40,608 nt of DNA from Bacteroidaceae bacterium (GTDB taxonomy: Bacteria; Bacteroidota; Bacteroidia; Bacteroidales; Bacteroidaceae): assembly GCA_024401115.1 (NCBI GenBank), contig JAKSLP010000026.1:1-40608 (forward strand). Reading direction: 5' to 3'. Below, piece after piece: positions 23,875 to 32,407 of the stretch. Each line of letters starts with the position of its first letter. The stretch's first letter is position 1. The notes below the pieces were generated by a model, which saw nothing but the letters and a program-made list of their open reading frames with translations, made no database searches and was not told the DNA's origin. The position numbers and the translations under genes were made by a program.

Positions 23875-23949
23875 TAAGTCTTGATTCGAAAGACTTATAA
23901 GTCCTTCGCGGAAAGACTGCGCAGTCCTTCGGGATAAGACTTATAGGAG
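23875..23949. repeat. Tandem 23-bp palindromic repeats upstream of greA
   Basis: Two 23-bp units are seen, 23888-23910 and 23911-23933, with a degenerate third starting at 23934. Each full unit has a 12-bp palindrome: GACTTATAAGTC at 23892-23903 and GACTGCGCAGTC at 23915-23926. The palindrome centre differs (TATA versus GCGC) but pairing is kept. TAAGTCTT at 23875-23882 can also pair with 23890-23897, giving alternative folds. The 252-bp gap holding it contains no gene I can support. Confidence 0.7.
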
Positions 23950-24090
23950 TGTTTTATCAATCGACTGGTAATCCTGCAGCCAAGGATATCTTATGCAGTC
24001 TCGGGCTGATTTTGGTGATAAAATAGAGGTAAATCGGGAAAATTTTGTAATTTCGCATCTTGAATAAAATTTAACTAAATAGCGAATACA

Positions 24091-24555
24091 ATGGAATACA
24101 TGTCACAGGAGTGCTACGACGCACTGGCTGCCGAATTGGACAACCTGGTAAAGGTGGAACTTCCTAAGGCTCAGAATGAACTGTCCGAGGCTCGTGCAAA
24201 GGGTGATCTAAGTGAGAACTTTGAATATCATGCTGCTAAGCGAGAGTTGAGAAGACTGATGGGGCAAATCCGTTTTAAGACCAATGTGTTCCAGCATGCT
24301 CAGGTGCTGGATACCTCGATACTGAATTGCGATACCGTGGGACTGCTGCGCAAGGTGGAATTCACCAATCTGGCCAATAATGCCCGAATGGCTTATACCA
24401 TCGTTAACCCCCACGAGGCTAATATCCGCGAGGGTAAAATCTCTATCAAATCTCCTATTGCTGAGGCTCTTTTGGGCAAGAAGGTGGGTGATGTTGTGGA
24501 AGCTCAGGCGCCTGTGGGTATCCTTAAGTTGAGAATAGAGAATATATCACTCTAA
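24091..24555 (+). CDS. greA: Transcription elongation factor GreA
   Basis: GreA enters the RNA polymerase secondary channel and stimulates cleavage of backtracked RNA. The 154-residue product has the N-terminal coiled coil with the conserved tip GDLSENFEYHAAK, its acidic residues at D39 and E42, and the C-terminal FKBP-like domain (about 80-154) with SPIAEALLGKKVGD. Length is normal. It is a single-gene unit, with structured repeats upstream and a strong bidirectional terminator after it. Confidence 0.96.
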   Translation: MEYMSQECYDALAAELDNLVKVELPKAQNELSEARAKGDLSENFEYHAAKRELRRLMGQIRFKTNVFQHAQVLDTSILNCDTVGLLRKVEFTNLANNARMAYTIVNPHEANIREGKISIKSPIAEALLGKKVGDVVEAQAPVGILKLRIENISL

Positions 24556-24574
24556 TCTGCCGGTGGTTACCGAT

Positions 24575-24612
24575 AAAAAAAGAAGTGAGGTTTTCGCCTC
24601 ACTTCTTTTTTT
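24575..24612. terminator. Bidirectional intrinsic terminator after greA
   Basis: A 16-bp perfect stem (24575-24590 with 24597-24612) around TTTTCG has seven A residues on one side and seven T residues on the other. It serves greA (plus) and the transglutaminase-like gene (minus), and overlaps the first base of the latter's stop codon. Confidence 0.95.
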
Positions 24613-25850
24613 TAGTGCTTTACATCAGCAGGTGCCGCCCAGAAGATATCCGCATCGCGTGTGGTGTACTCGGGATGGGTGTAGGGCTCAAATCCCGTTG
24701 GCACCAGTTGCATGTATGGGGTGCCCGACTGGCGATAGCGCGAATCGGCATTGAACATCAGTTTCATGGGACAGGTGATGATATACAGGTTCTTGGCCAT
24801 ATAGGTCTTCAGATACTGATCCACTGTCTGCTGGTTCTCGTGGTTATGGTTGGCATCTTCATTCAGTACCAGAGGTTGGTCGTTTCTCAGTCGCTCACGA
24901 ACCTCGGCAATACTCAGCATGTTCCCGTTCTCATCCATCACCCATGCATTGAACGATGGGTCTATCCACAGCCACTTGTGAAGGGTCTCGGACCATACGG
25001 TATTGATCACGTGACTGTCGTAGTCGTTGGAATCCATAGGCATGCAACTTACCAGGCGGGCCTTGAAGCCCATGGACAGGTACATCTCCATCATTACGAC
25101 TGCCATCTGGCGGCAGTTAATACCTTTTCCGGTCACTTTGTGATAATGATACAAGTCGATGGCATCCAGTTCTGCAAAGGCATAGTTGCTTCCGTCATGC
25201 ACAATCAGGTCGTGACAGTAAGTCAGCAGTTTCTTGATCTTCGAGATCTCATCGCCATTGCCAGCCACTGAGTCCAGTTTGAAATACTCGCGCACTTCTC
25301 TCAGATTAGGGTCATCCATTGACTGATAGCTGAATTCCGGAAGGGTATCCCTGTTCTCATGCGTGTAGGCACCGGCGTTCTGCAACTTGACCAGCGGTTG
25401 TGTCTGACGGGTCCTCTCCAGCAAGTCCAGCACTTCAGGATTCCGGGCTACCGACACCAAGTCGCCCTGCTCCATGTCATACTTCAGGTTGCCGTAATTG
25501 CTCCAACCACCGTCCACGGCTCTATGTAACTGCTGAACGGCCAGTTTCTTCTTGCCCAACAAGGCATTATAGCAAGCCATGTCATAGTAGTACAGGCTTG
25601 CCTGCTCGCGCAACTGAGCCTGAGGGATAATCATAGTGCCTGCATCCACCTCGGTATTCTCAAACAAGTCCACCAGTTGCTGCAGCGCCTCCAGTTGGGC
25701 CGTATAGTTCTTTCCCTCTCCGCGGTTGTACGCTTTCTCCTGCAAAGGCTGAACCATTGCGGCAAACTCATCTATGAGCATTCTCTTTTGTGCATATGCA
25801 GGTGCTATCAGCATCAGTGCGACAGTCACCAGAGTCATCATTCTTTTCAT
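24612..25850 (-). CDS. Exported transglutaminase-like protein
   Basis: A 412-residue protein with a signal peptide (about 1-21, APAYAQ), a helical N-terminal region (about 22-190) and a transglutaminase-like core. The Cys-His-Asp triad is C246 in GINCRQMA, H280 in DSHVINTVW and D297 in WIDPSFN. Such proteins act as cysteine proteases or amidases more often than as crosslinkers in bacteria; the substrate here is unknown. The start at 25850 (MKRMMTL) is chosen for the signal peptide and promoter position; a longer frame to 25967 would run through the promoter. Confidence 0.82.
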   Translation of the reverse strand: MKRMMTLVTVALMLIAPAYAQKRMLIDEFAAMVQPLQEKAYNRGEGKNYTAQLEALQQLVDLFENTEVDAGTMIIPQAQLREQASLYYYDMACYNALLGKKKLAVQQLHRAVDGGWSNYGNLKYDMEQGDLVSVARNPEVLDLLERTRQTQPLVKLQNAGAYTHENRDTLPEFSYQSMDDPNLREVREYFKLDSVAGNGDEISKIKKLLTYCHDLIVHDGSNYAFAELDAIDLYHYHKVTGKGINCRQMAVVMMEMYLSMGFKARLVSCMPMDSNDYDSHVINTVWSETLHKWLWIDPSFNAWVMDENGNMLSIAEVRERLRNDQPLVLNEDANHNHENQQTVDQYLKTYMAKNLYIITCPMKLMFNADSRYRQSGTPYMQLVPTGFEPYTHPEYTTRDADIFWAAPADVKH

Positions 25851-25882
25851 TGTCATCAGTATTTTATTTGTTTTAACTGATG

Positions 25883-25914
25883 CAAAAGTAAGGCGGCGAT
25901 TGAGATGCCGCAAA
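25883..25914 (-). promoter_or_regulatory. Promoter of the transglutaminase-like gene
   Basis: On the minus strand, TTTG (plus 25911-25914) and TACTTTTG (plus 25883-25890) are exactly 20 bp apart. This is a full match to the Bacteroidota -33/-7 promoter, 33 bp before the start codon. Confidence 0.8.
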
Positions 25915-26014
25915 CGAATCGTCCGGTATTTTTCGGGAATGTCTGAAAACGTAAAACAATTAGACACAACAGATTACCCAACTGTCTAATCCTTTTACAA
26001 CTCCTGATGTGCTC

Positions 26015-26062
26015 AAAAAAAACTGGCGCTACCCATTACCATAGAAGTGGGTAGCGTCCAGT
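26015..26062 (-). terminator. Intrinsic terminator of the dicarboxylate transporter gene
   Basis: ACTGGCGCTACCCA (26022-26035) pairs with 26048-26062 with one bulged base. On the minus strand the stem is followed by eight T residues. It lies 34 bp after the transporter stop codon. Confidence 0.85.
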
Positions 26063-26095
26063 CTTTCAAAATTTCCCGAAAACTTTATACATTAG

Positions 26096-27463
26096 TTAGT
26101 AAACAATAGTCGTAATCAGCAATCCCATCAGGGTGGAGACTACCACGCTGACCAAACCCGGCATCATGAACGAGTGGTTCAGCAGATACTTACCGATAAC
26201 GGTAGTACCCGAACGGTCAAAGTTGACCGTAGCAATGTCGGAAGGATAGTTTGGGATGAAGAAATATCCGTATACACTTGGCAGTACACCCAGCAGTACA
26301 GGACCAGGAATACCCAGCGAATAAGCCAGAGGCAACATTGCTACCACCACAGCACCTTGCGAGTTGATCAGCACGGATACAGCAAAGAAGGCAAAGGCGA
26401 TGGCCCAAGGGAACTCCTTGACGATATCGGCCAGTCCGTTCTGCATTACATCCATGTAATTGGCAAAATAAGTATCCGCCAGCCAGGCAATACCATAGAT
26501 GGCCACAACAGCTACCATACCCGACTGCCATACCGCTCCGGCAACAGCCTTCTTGGGCTTGGCGTTGCAGAAGATGATCATCAGCGCAGCGGCAGCAATC
26601 ATGATAATCTGAATTACAATGTTCATCTTCAGTGTAGTGGTCTTGGTCACAGTCTCGCCGTTGACAACGCTGGTTGTCTCGTAGGTAGGCAACAGTTCCT
26701 GGAAAGTAGCGAAGATAACGATGATGGCCAGTGCGGCCAGGAAGATATATACAGCACGCTTGGCATGAGCCGGAATGGTCTTGTCCAGTGTGGTGGAAGT
26801 ATTGCCGTACATGTAATGATAGGTTTCCGGATCCTGGAGGCGAGCCTGGAACTTAGGATCTTTATCCAGGTCCAAACCACGCTTGTACGAACAGGCAGCG
26901 GCAGCCATCAGACCGCAAACGCACGATGGAATGGTAACCATCAGTACCTGAGGAATGGTAACATCAAATCCATTGGTGGCCGATATAGTAGTGAAAGCCA
27001 CTACAGCCGCAGCAATAGGCGAGCAGGTAATACCCACCTGAGAAGCGATGCTGGCAACGCCGCAAGGACGTTCAGGACGGATTCCCTTCTTCAGAGCAAT
27101 GTCACAGATGATAGGCATCAAGGTGTAAACCACGTGACCGGTACCCACCAGCACGGTCAGGAAGAAGGTACACAGAGGAGCCCAGAAAGTAATGTGGTCA
27201 GGATGCTTGCGCAGCAGACGCTCGGCAATTTGAATCAGCCATTCCATACCGCCCGAGGCATGCATCATACCCGCACAGGTAACGGCAGCTATAATAATAT
27301 AAATAACATCGGTAGGAGGGGTGCCCGGTTTCAAACCGAAACAGAGAACTAGAATGGCCAGACCGATACCTGAGATGGCTCCCAGTGCCAGACTGCCATA
27401 ACGAGAGCCCACATACAGGGCCGACAGAACTACCATGAGTTCCAGAATCATCATGAAGGTCAT
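26096..27463 (-). CDS. dcuB: Anaerobic C4-dicarboxylate transporter, DcuB type
   Basis: An inner-membrane exchanger of fumarate, malate, aspartate and succinate, used with anaerobic fumarate respiration. About 455 residues with 10 to 12 hydrophobic segments. Family blocks are clear: LQPG-like LKPGTPPTDV, a conserved ASGG with QIAERLLR, GTGHVVYTLMPII, RPERP and FFIPNYPSD. The region about 225-300, including an extra soluble stretch with THR-rich residues, is longer than in Escherichia coli DcuB (446 residues). The ATG at 27463 is used because the promoter element TACCTTTG is about 45 bp upstream; ATGs at 27454 and 27451 are alternatives. Succinate efflux fits Bacteroidales metabolism. Confidence 0.92.
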   Translation of the reverse strand: MTFMMILELMVVLSALYVGSRYGSLALGAISGIGLAILVLCFGLKPGTPPTDVIYIIIAAVTCAGMMHASGGMEWLIQIAERLLRKHPDHITFWAPLCTFFLTVLVGTGHVVYTLMPIICDIALKKGIRPERPCGVASIASQVGITCSPIAAAVVAFTTISATNGFDVTIPQVLMVTIPSCVCGLMAAAACSYKRGLDLDKDPKFQARLQDPETYHYMYGNTSTTLDKTIPAHAKRAVYIFLAALAIIVIFATFQELLPTYETTSVVNGETVTKTTTLKMNIVIQIIMIAAAALMIIFCNAKPKKAVAGAVWQSGMVAVVAIYGIAWLADTYFANYMDVMQNGLADIVKEFPWAIAFAFFAVSVLINSQGAVVVAMLPLAYSLGIPGPVLLGVLPSVYGYFFIPNYPSDIATVNFDRSGTTVIGKYLLNHSFMMPGLVSVVVSTLMGLLITTIVY

Positions 27464-27507
27464 AAAGATGGTTAGGTTTAAGTGTGTGTTAATTAAAATT
27501 CCGGCTG

Positions 27508-27515
27508 CAAAGGTA
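27508..27515 (-). promoter_or_regulatory. Promoter -7 element of the dicarboxylate transporter gene
   Basis: TACCTTTG on the minus strand matches TAnnTTTG. It argues against the longer transporter frame that starts upstream of it at 27526. Confidence 0.6.
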
Positions 27516-27605
27516 GCCGATATCACACAAAACGGCTATTCAAATCTTTCAAAAGACTGTGCAAAATCTTCAAATGTGAAGGATTTGAGTCTCATCTACT
27601 GAATT

Positions 27606-29402
27606 TTACACAGCACTGGGCACTATTCCGAACTGTTTCTTGAAGCTCCGGCTAAAATTGGCCGGTGTAGAGCCTCCTACCTTGTAGCACACCTCTGCCA
27701 CTGTATAGTTGTGGGTCTTGAGCAGTTCCATGGCGATGTTCATGCGGTAGGTGTTCAGGAACACCTGAGGCGATTGTCCGGTTAGATCCTTGACACGGGC
27801 GTAGAGCGAGCTGTAGCTTAGGTTCATCTCGCTGGCCAGTTGGTTTACGTTCAGGCTATCGTCCTCCAGATGATCGGAAAGCAACTTATGGAAATGCGAC
27901 AGAAATTCGCGGTCGCGCTCGCTCATCAGCGGTTCGGGCGTGCTTTCAGGATCTGTAGGCAACTCCTCCATGTGGGTCATGCTACGGATAATCTGCTGGA
28001 TGCGAAGGCGGTTCTGCAAGATGCTGGCGATAACCGATTTCAGGTAGTACGGGTCGAACGGTTTGCCGATATAGGCATCCGCACCGCAGTCGATTCCGTG
28101 CTTACGGTTATCCATGTCGCTCTTTGCCGTGAGCAGCAGCACAGGCACGTAGCCGTAGTCAGGGCTTTCCTTAATGTTCCGGCACAGAGAGAAACCATCC
28201 ATGCGCCGCATTACCACATCGCTCAGCACTAAATCGGGCACCGTCAGTTGCAGTTTCTCCAAAGCCTCTTCTCCGTCCCCGGCAATAATCACGTTATAAT
28301 CCTCATCCAGCAACATCTGGATGTATCTTCTCATCTCGTAGTCGTCCTCCACCAACAGTATGGTAGGCAGGTTGTCATCCACTTCGCCCTTTATGCCTTC
28401 TGGTTTCTCGGCATTCAGCGGAGCATCCTCAGCTTCCGGTAGGACAGGCAGTTCGGTGACAGCCTCCTTATATGGAATAGTCAGAGTAAAACGCGAACCC
28501 TTAGGCACATTCGGTTCGTAAGCCAATCGCCCGTGGTGCAAGAACGCCAGGCACTGTGCATAATGCAGTCCCACGCCAAAACCCTTGCTGCCGGGGTTCA
28601 GGGCCGACATGTCTAATCGGTTGAATCGCCTGAACATTTCCCGTTGGCGGCTATTGGTCACTCCGATACCCGTATCCTTCACCACAATTACGGCATTATC
28701 CCCATTCAGGCTGACGCGCACCACAATGTCACCTCCCTCTGGCGTGTACTTCATGGCATTGGTCATCAGGTTGCTTATGATTTTCTCCACCTTTTCCATA
28801 TCGAAATATCCCTGCTGGCCAGCCGTCTGGGAATCGAAGGTCAGGTTCAGGTTCTTCTCATGGGCATAAAAGCGGAAATTATTGGCGATGTTTTCCACAA
28901 AGGCACCGATATCGCCGAAAGACTCCTTCAGTACGCGGTCGTCCTTACCGTGATTGGTGTTGTCCAGAATCTGCTCAGCCAGATGGTTCAACCGGGTGAC
29001 GTTACGCTGCATGACAGCCAGCACCTCACGGTCGCGGTCGTCCAGATTATTGTTGGCCATCAGTTCCTTCAGTGGGGCACTGATTAGGGTGAGGGGAGTA
29101 CGGATCTCGTGTGAGATATTGGCTACGAAATGCAGGTGCTGCTCGTGCATTTCCTGTTGCTCCTCGGCCTGATGGATGCGCTCTTCCCTGTGCTTGAAGA
29201 ACTTATATGCCTGTATGCCATACGTGGTAAGGATAGGGATGAGGAAGATGTAGAACACCCATGCTGCAGGGGCAAACCATGGACTTTCCATCCGGTTCTG
29301 TACGCCCAAACTGATGCGCTCGGCACCAATGGGAGCTTGAGCCAGCATACATGAGGCATTCAGGAAGAAAAAATAGACTATAGCTGATACGGTCCGGTTC
29401 AC
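27606..29402 (-). CDS. Hybrid two-component regulator lacking the usual sensor domain
   Basis: One 598-residue protein combines histidine kinase, receiver and AraC DNA-binding modules, the layout of Bacteroides hybrid two-component systems. After a signal-like segment (1-23, MLAQA) only about 20 periplasmic residues precede the transmembrane helix (about 44-64). The kinase H-box has H98 in NISHEIRTP, the N-box is NLMTNAMKYTPEG (211-223), and the G boxes are DTGIG and GFGVGL. The receiver phosphorylation site is D395 in LVLSDVVMRR. The AraC-type helix-turn-helix occupies about 490-598. Typical relatives carry a large periplasmic beta-propeller of 700 or more residues, absent here. It may sense through a partner or be a shortened copy. 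Adjacent genes (DcuB-type, M28) are candidate targets. Confidence 0.92.
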   Translation of the reverse strand: MNRTVSAIVYFFFLNASCMLAQAPIGAERISLGVQNRMESPWFAPAAWVFYIFLIPILTTYGIQAYKFFKHREERIHQAEEQQEMHEQHLHFVANISHEIRTPLTLISAPLKELMANNNLDDRDREVLAVMQRNVTRLNHLAEQILDNTNHGKDDRVLKESFGDIGAFVENIANNFRFYAHEKNLNLTFDSQTAGQQGYFDMEKVEKIISNLMTNAMKYTPEGGDIVVRVSLNGDNAVIVVKDTGIGVTNSRQREMFRRFNRLDMSALNPGSKGFGVGLHYAQCLAFLHHGRLAYEPNVPKGSRFTLTIPYKEAVTELPVLPEAEDAPLNAEKPEGIKGEVDDNLPTILLVEDDYEMRRYIQMLLDEDYNVIIAGDGEEALEKLQLTVPDLVLSDVVMRRMDGFSLCRNIKESPDYGYVPVLLLTAKSDMDNRKHGIDCGADAYIGKPFDPYYLKSVIASILQNRLRIQQIIRSMTHMEELPTDPESTPEPLMSERDREFLSHFHKLLSDHLEDDSLNVNQLASEMNLSYSSLYARVKDLTGQSPQVFLNTYRMNIAMELLKTHNYTVAEVCYKVGGSTPANFSRSFKKQFGIVPSAV

Positions 29403-29442
29403 GAGTTCCCTTATTAAGACATTTATTAGTTGTAATATGCGG

Positions 29443-29450
29443 CAAATTTA
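29443..29450 (-). promoter_or_regulatory. Promoter -7 element of the hybrid regulator gene
   Basis: TAAATTTG on the minus strand matches TAnnTTTG, 41 bp before the start at 29402. It lies back to back with the promoter of the M28 gene. Confidence 0.6.
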
Positions 29451-29482
29451 CTCATTATTTCCTTATTATTCTCATTTTGTGT

Positions 29483-29490
29483 TATCTTTG
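29483..29490 (+). promoter_or_regulatory. Promoter -7 element of the M28 peptidase gene
   Basis: TATCTTTG matches TAnnTTTG, 24 bp before the ATG at 29514. The two divergent -7 elements are only 32 bp apart, so one regulator could control both genes. Confidence 0.6.
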
Positions 29491-29513
29491 CACGTCAAAA
29501 TAACATTATCAAC

Positions 29514-31064
29514 ATGAAAAAGGGTTTGTTTTTAGGTTTGATGCTGGCCATGAGCACTATGGGCATGGCACAGACACCAGCCGTACAGAAGATTATCAAA
29601 GAGGGTACTGAGAACAATCAGGTGATGCATCATCTGGACATTCTGACCAACCGTTTCGGCGGACGTCTGCTGGGCAGCGATGCCTTTGAGAACGTACAGG
29701 TATGGATGCAGCGCGAGTTTAAGAAATGGGGCGTAAACAGTTGGACCGAAAATTGTGGCGAGATGCCGTTCGGATTCAACCGCGGTCCTTGGAGCGGTCA
29801 TGTGATTGGCGGCGACGTGAACTTCACAGAACTGAACTTCGTGACCCCATCGTTTACCAGCGGTACTCACGGCATTCAGCGCGGTAAGGTGCTGATGGAG
29901 CCTCAGAATGAGGACCAGTTGAAGAAGATGAAGAATGCGCTGAAGGGCGCATGGGTTTTGGTAGGCGGAAGCAGCACCGGTTTCCCTATCGGTCACAGCA
30001 AGGCTATTGATGAGCAGCGTGCTGCCGTGAAGAAGGCCAATGCCGAGATTGATGCACGCAACCAGGCCAAGCGTGCCGAGGCACGTGCCAAGGGAATCCG
30101 CAACGTGGAGCTGGAGCCTTATCAGGAGTTTGGCGGCCTGTACTACGACGAGATGGTGGCTGCAGGTGTGCTGGGTTTCATCCAGGCAGCTCCTCTGCCT
30201 TTGAAGTGTCTGTACGACCGTCCATTGATCAACGAGAAGATTGTAACCGATTTCGACGATCTGCCTACCGTTCCGGACATCAAACTGGATGAGGGCCAGT
30301 ATAAGGAAATCAAGCGTATGGTTCAGCAGTATAAGGATTTCGAATTGGAGTTTGACATCCGCAACTTCTGGAAGGTGGGTCCTATTCCTTATTCGAACGT
30401 GATTGCCGAGATCAAGGGAACCGAGTTTCCTGATGAGTATGTGATCGTGAGCGGTCACCTGGATGCCTATGATGCCGGCACTGGAGCAGTAGATTGCGGT
30501 GTGGGTATCGGTACCCTGATGGAGGTTGCCCGTCTGTTGAGCATGACCGGCGAGAAGCCAAAGCGCACCATCCGTTTCATGGCCTTTGCAGGAGAGGAGT
30601 TCGGTATCTGGGGTGCTGACGCATACTGCCGCATGCATCCTGATGAAATGGATAAGATCTCGAACGTGTTCCATCGCGATATGGGCATCGAGCCTCCTAC
30701 ATCGTTGCGTGTACACAAGGAGATGTATGATGATTTTGTAAAGATCTGCAAGGATGTGCCTGTAAGCGAGGAATATCCGTTTACCGTAGAGCAGATTGCT
30801 CCACAGCCTAAGCGTACAGCTCTGGGTGGTTCGGACAACTCGGCATTCGGTATGCGCGGTGTGCCTATCTATGAGTTCTCATGCAGCGACTGCCGCGGCA
30901 TCAACTTCAACTACGGCAGTACCATGCACACCAACCGTGATACCTACGACAAGCATGATAAGGGTTATGCCGAGCGCTCGGCACTGGTTACTGCCATTGT
31001 GGCATGGAATACCGCCAACCTGGATCACATGCTGAACCGAAAGGGAATGTATCCAAGTAAGTAA
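29514..31064 (+). CDS. Exported M28-family zinc metallopeptidase
   Basis: Probably an aminopeptidase or carboxypeptidase of the periplasm. The 516-residue product has a signal peptide (about 1-19, MGMAQ), an N-terminal segment with an inserted protease-associated-type domain (about 90-230), and the M28 catalytic core. Zinc ligands and catalytic residues are all visible: H315 in SGHLDAYD, D327 in GAVDCG, E361-E362 in AGEEFG, D389 in HRDMG and H472 in MHTNRD. A bidirectional terminator follows directly. Confidence 0.92.
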   Translation: MKKGLFLGLMLAMSTMGMAQTPAVQKIIKEGTENNQVMHHLDILTNRFGGRLLGSDAFENVQVWMQREFKKWGVNSWTENCGEMPFGFNRGPWSGHVIGGDVNFTELNFVTPSFTSGTHGIQRGKVLMEPQNEDQLKKMKNALKGAWVLVGGSSTGFPIGHSKAIDEQRAAVKKANAEIDARNQAKRAEARAKGIRNVELEPYQEFGGLYYDEMVAAGVLGFIQAAPLPLKCLYDRPLINEKIVTDFDDLPTVPDIKLDEGQYKEIKRMVQQYKDFELEFDIRNFWKVGPIPYSNVIAEIKGTEFPDEYVIVSGHLDAYDAGTGAVDCGVGIGTLMEVARLLSMTGEKPKRTIRFMAFAGEEFGIWGADAYCRMHPDEMDKISNVFHRDMGIEPPTSLRVHKEMYDDFVKICKDVPVSEEYPFTVEQIAPQPKRTALGGSDNSAFGMRGVPIYEFSCSDCRGINFNYGSTMHTNRDTYDKHDKGYAERSALVTAIVAWNTANLDHMLNRKGMYPSK

Positions 31065-31066
31065 AT

Positions 31067-31101
31067 AAAAAAGGAGTGAGGTTTGAATCTCACTCCTTTT
31101 T
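31067..31101. terminator. Bidirectional intrinsic terminator
   Basis: AAAAAGGAGTGAG pairs with CTCACTCCTTTTT around GTTTGAAT. It serves the M28 gene (plus) and the DUF7352-like gene (minus). The stem closely resembles the terminator after greA. Confidence 0.93.
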
Positions 31102-31110
31102 CTTATGCTA

Positions 31111-31404
31111 TTACATTAGGATTTCGAATACGTGGAAGGCATACATATCTTTCCGCTGTACGGTTCCCAGAATCTTATAACTGTAACGGGTAAGTGTATC
31201 GGTCATGTCCACATCGGTACCGGCTACCACAAAGGTACGGGTCTCCAGCGGAGCCTCTGTCTCGCATAATGCCCAAATACTGATTCCTTCTACACCCACT
31301 GCATGGGTGGCTACTCCTACACCTGTGATTTGTGCTCCCTCTGGCATGCTGATATTGTTCACGCCACTAACATCATTGATCGGAAATCTCCAAACTTTTA
31401 ACAT
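31111..31404 (-). CDS. Small DUF7352-like protein
   Basis: A 97-residue protein with the pattern WRFPI, ISMPEGAQITGVGV, SIWALCETEAP and ETRTFVVAGT. This resembles the DUF7352 family, which occurs in phages and bacteria and has no known function. It is predicted to be mostly beta strand with no signal peptide. It has its own promoter element TATATTTG about 53 bp upstream. It stands alone between a terminator and a divergent transporter gene. Confidence 0.75.
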   Translation of the reverse strand: MLKVWRFPINDVSGVNNISMPEGAQITGVGVATHAVGVEGISIWALCETEAPLETRTFVVAGTDVDMTDTLTRYSYKILGTVQRKDMYAFHVFEILM

Positions 31405-31456
31405 AGTAATTCAGATTTAATTGATAGTTTAAATAAAGTGTGTTTCTATTGTTATG

Positions 31457-31464
31457 CAAATATA
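31457..31464 (-). promoter_or_regulatory. Promoter -7 element of the DUF7352-like gene
   Basis: TATATTTG on the minus strand matches TAnnTTTG, 53 bp before the start codon. Confidence 0.55.
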
Positions 31465-31497
31465 CAGAATTTTCTATACGTCCAAAAAGAAAATTAG

Positions 31498-31505
31498 TAA
31501 TTTTG
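31498..31505 (+). promoter_or_regulatory. Promoter -7 element of the DMT transporter-GH20 operon
   Basis: TAATTTTG matches TAnnTTTG, 23 bp before the ATG at 31528. Confidence 0.6.
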
Positions 31506-31527
31506 CACTCCGAAAAAAGAAAGTGAA

Positions 31528-32406
31528 ATGACAACAACAGCTAAAGGATATCTGTTTGCTATTTTGTCGGCCGTATCGTATGGTACTAACCCCATATTTG
31601 CCATGCCGCTGTATCACGACGGGATGGATGTAAGCACCGTGCTGCTGATGCGTTATGCCATCGGCACGCTCTGCATGTTTCTGATGATAGCGTTCCATAA
31701 CCGCAAATCGCTGGTTATCGGACTGAAAGACGTTGGAGGATTGTCCATCATGGGCGTGCTGATGGTGCTGTCATCCATCACCCTTTTTGCCAGTTACGAC
31801 TACCTTTCTGCCGGTATTGCGTCTACATTGCTGTTTTTTTATCCGGTCATGGTGTCGCTCATCATGGCGGGATTCTATCACGAGCGTTTGGGCCTGCGCA
31901 AGATTATCTGTCTGATTATCGCCTTTATTGGCGTTGCTACTTTGTCCAAAGGCGATGACGGAACGGGCATCAGCTGGTGGGGATTCACCCTGGTTATGCT
32001 GTCGTCGCTGTCGTACTCGCTGTATCTGGTGTACATCAACCGTGGTCCTATGAAGCATCTGCCTTCATCGGTGGTTACTTTCTATGTCATGGCGGTTGGT
32101 TTCATTTTCCTGATTATTAATAGCCTCATTAGTGGTGAGATTCACTTACCGCAGCATGCTTTGTCTTGGTTGAATATCATAGGTTTAGGCTTCTTCCCAA
32201 CTTTACTTTCGTTGTGGTGTACCTCTCAGGCTATTGCCCTGATAGGCAGTACACAGACGGCCATTTTTGGTGCCATGGAACCGCTTACTGCAGTGGTACT
32301 GGGCATCCTTATCCTGGGTGAGAGACTAACACTGATGCCAGCCATCGGCATGGTGCTGATTTTTGGTTCTGTGACCTTGCTGATGATGCAGAAAAAAAAC
32401 AAATGA
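31528..32406 (+). CDS. DMT-superfamily (EamA) inner-membrane transporter
   Basis: A 292-residue protein with ten hydrophobic segments in two EamA repeats (about 5-140 and 150-288). Motifs include FAILSAVSYGTNPIFA near the start and FGAMEPLTAVVLGILILGE in the second repeat. Members export or import small metabolites such as amino acids, nucleotides or sugars; the substrate cannot be told. Its stop codon lies 1 bp before the GH20 start, so the two are cotranscribed, which might link it to amino-sugar use. Confidence 0.9.
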   Translation: MTTTAKGYLFAILSAVSYGTNPIFAMPLYHDGMDVSTVLLMRYAIGTLCMFLMIAFHNRKSLVIGLKDVGGLSIMGVLMVLSSITLFASYDYLSAGIASTLLFFYPVMVSLIMAGFYHERLGLRKIICLIIAFIGVATLSKGDDGTGISWWGFTLVMLSSLSYSLYLVYINRGPMKHLPSSVVTFYVMAVGFIFLIINSLISGEIHLPQHALSWLNIIGLGFFPTLLSLWCTSQAIALIGSTQTAIFGAMEPLTAVVLGILILGERLTLMPAIGMVLIFGSVTLLMMQKKNK

Positions 32407-32407
32407 G

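Noticed and set aside
23875..23949. CRISPR array
   Set aside because: The repeats are contiguous with no spacers, only two to three units exist, and no cas gene is present.
26174..27352. A 392-codon open frame on the plus strand
   Set aside because: It is antisense to the DcuB-type transporter, whose family motifs are unambiguous. The frame's Gln/Arg/Asn-rich composition is typical of a shadow frame.
29532..30716. A 394-codon open frame on the minus strand
   Set aside because: It is antisense to the M28 peptidase, which carries all metal ligands.
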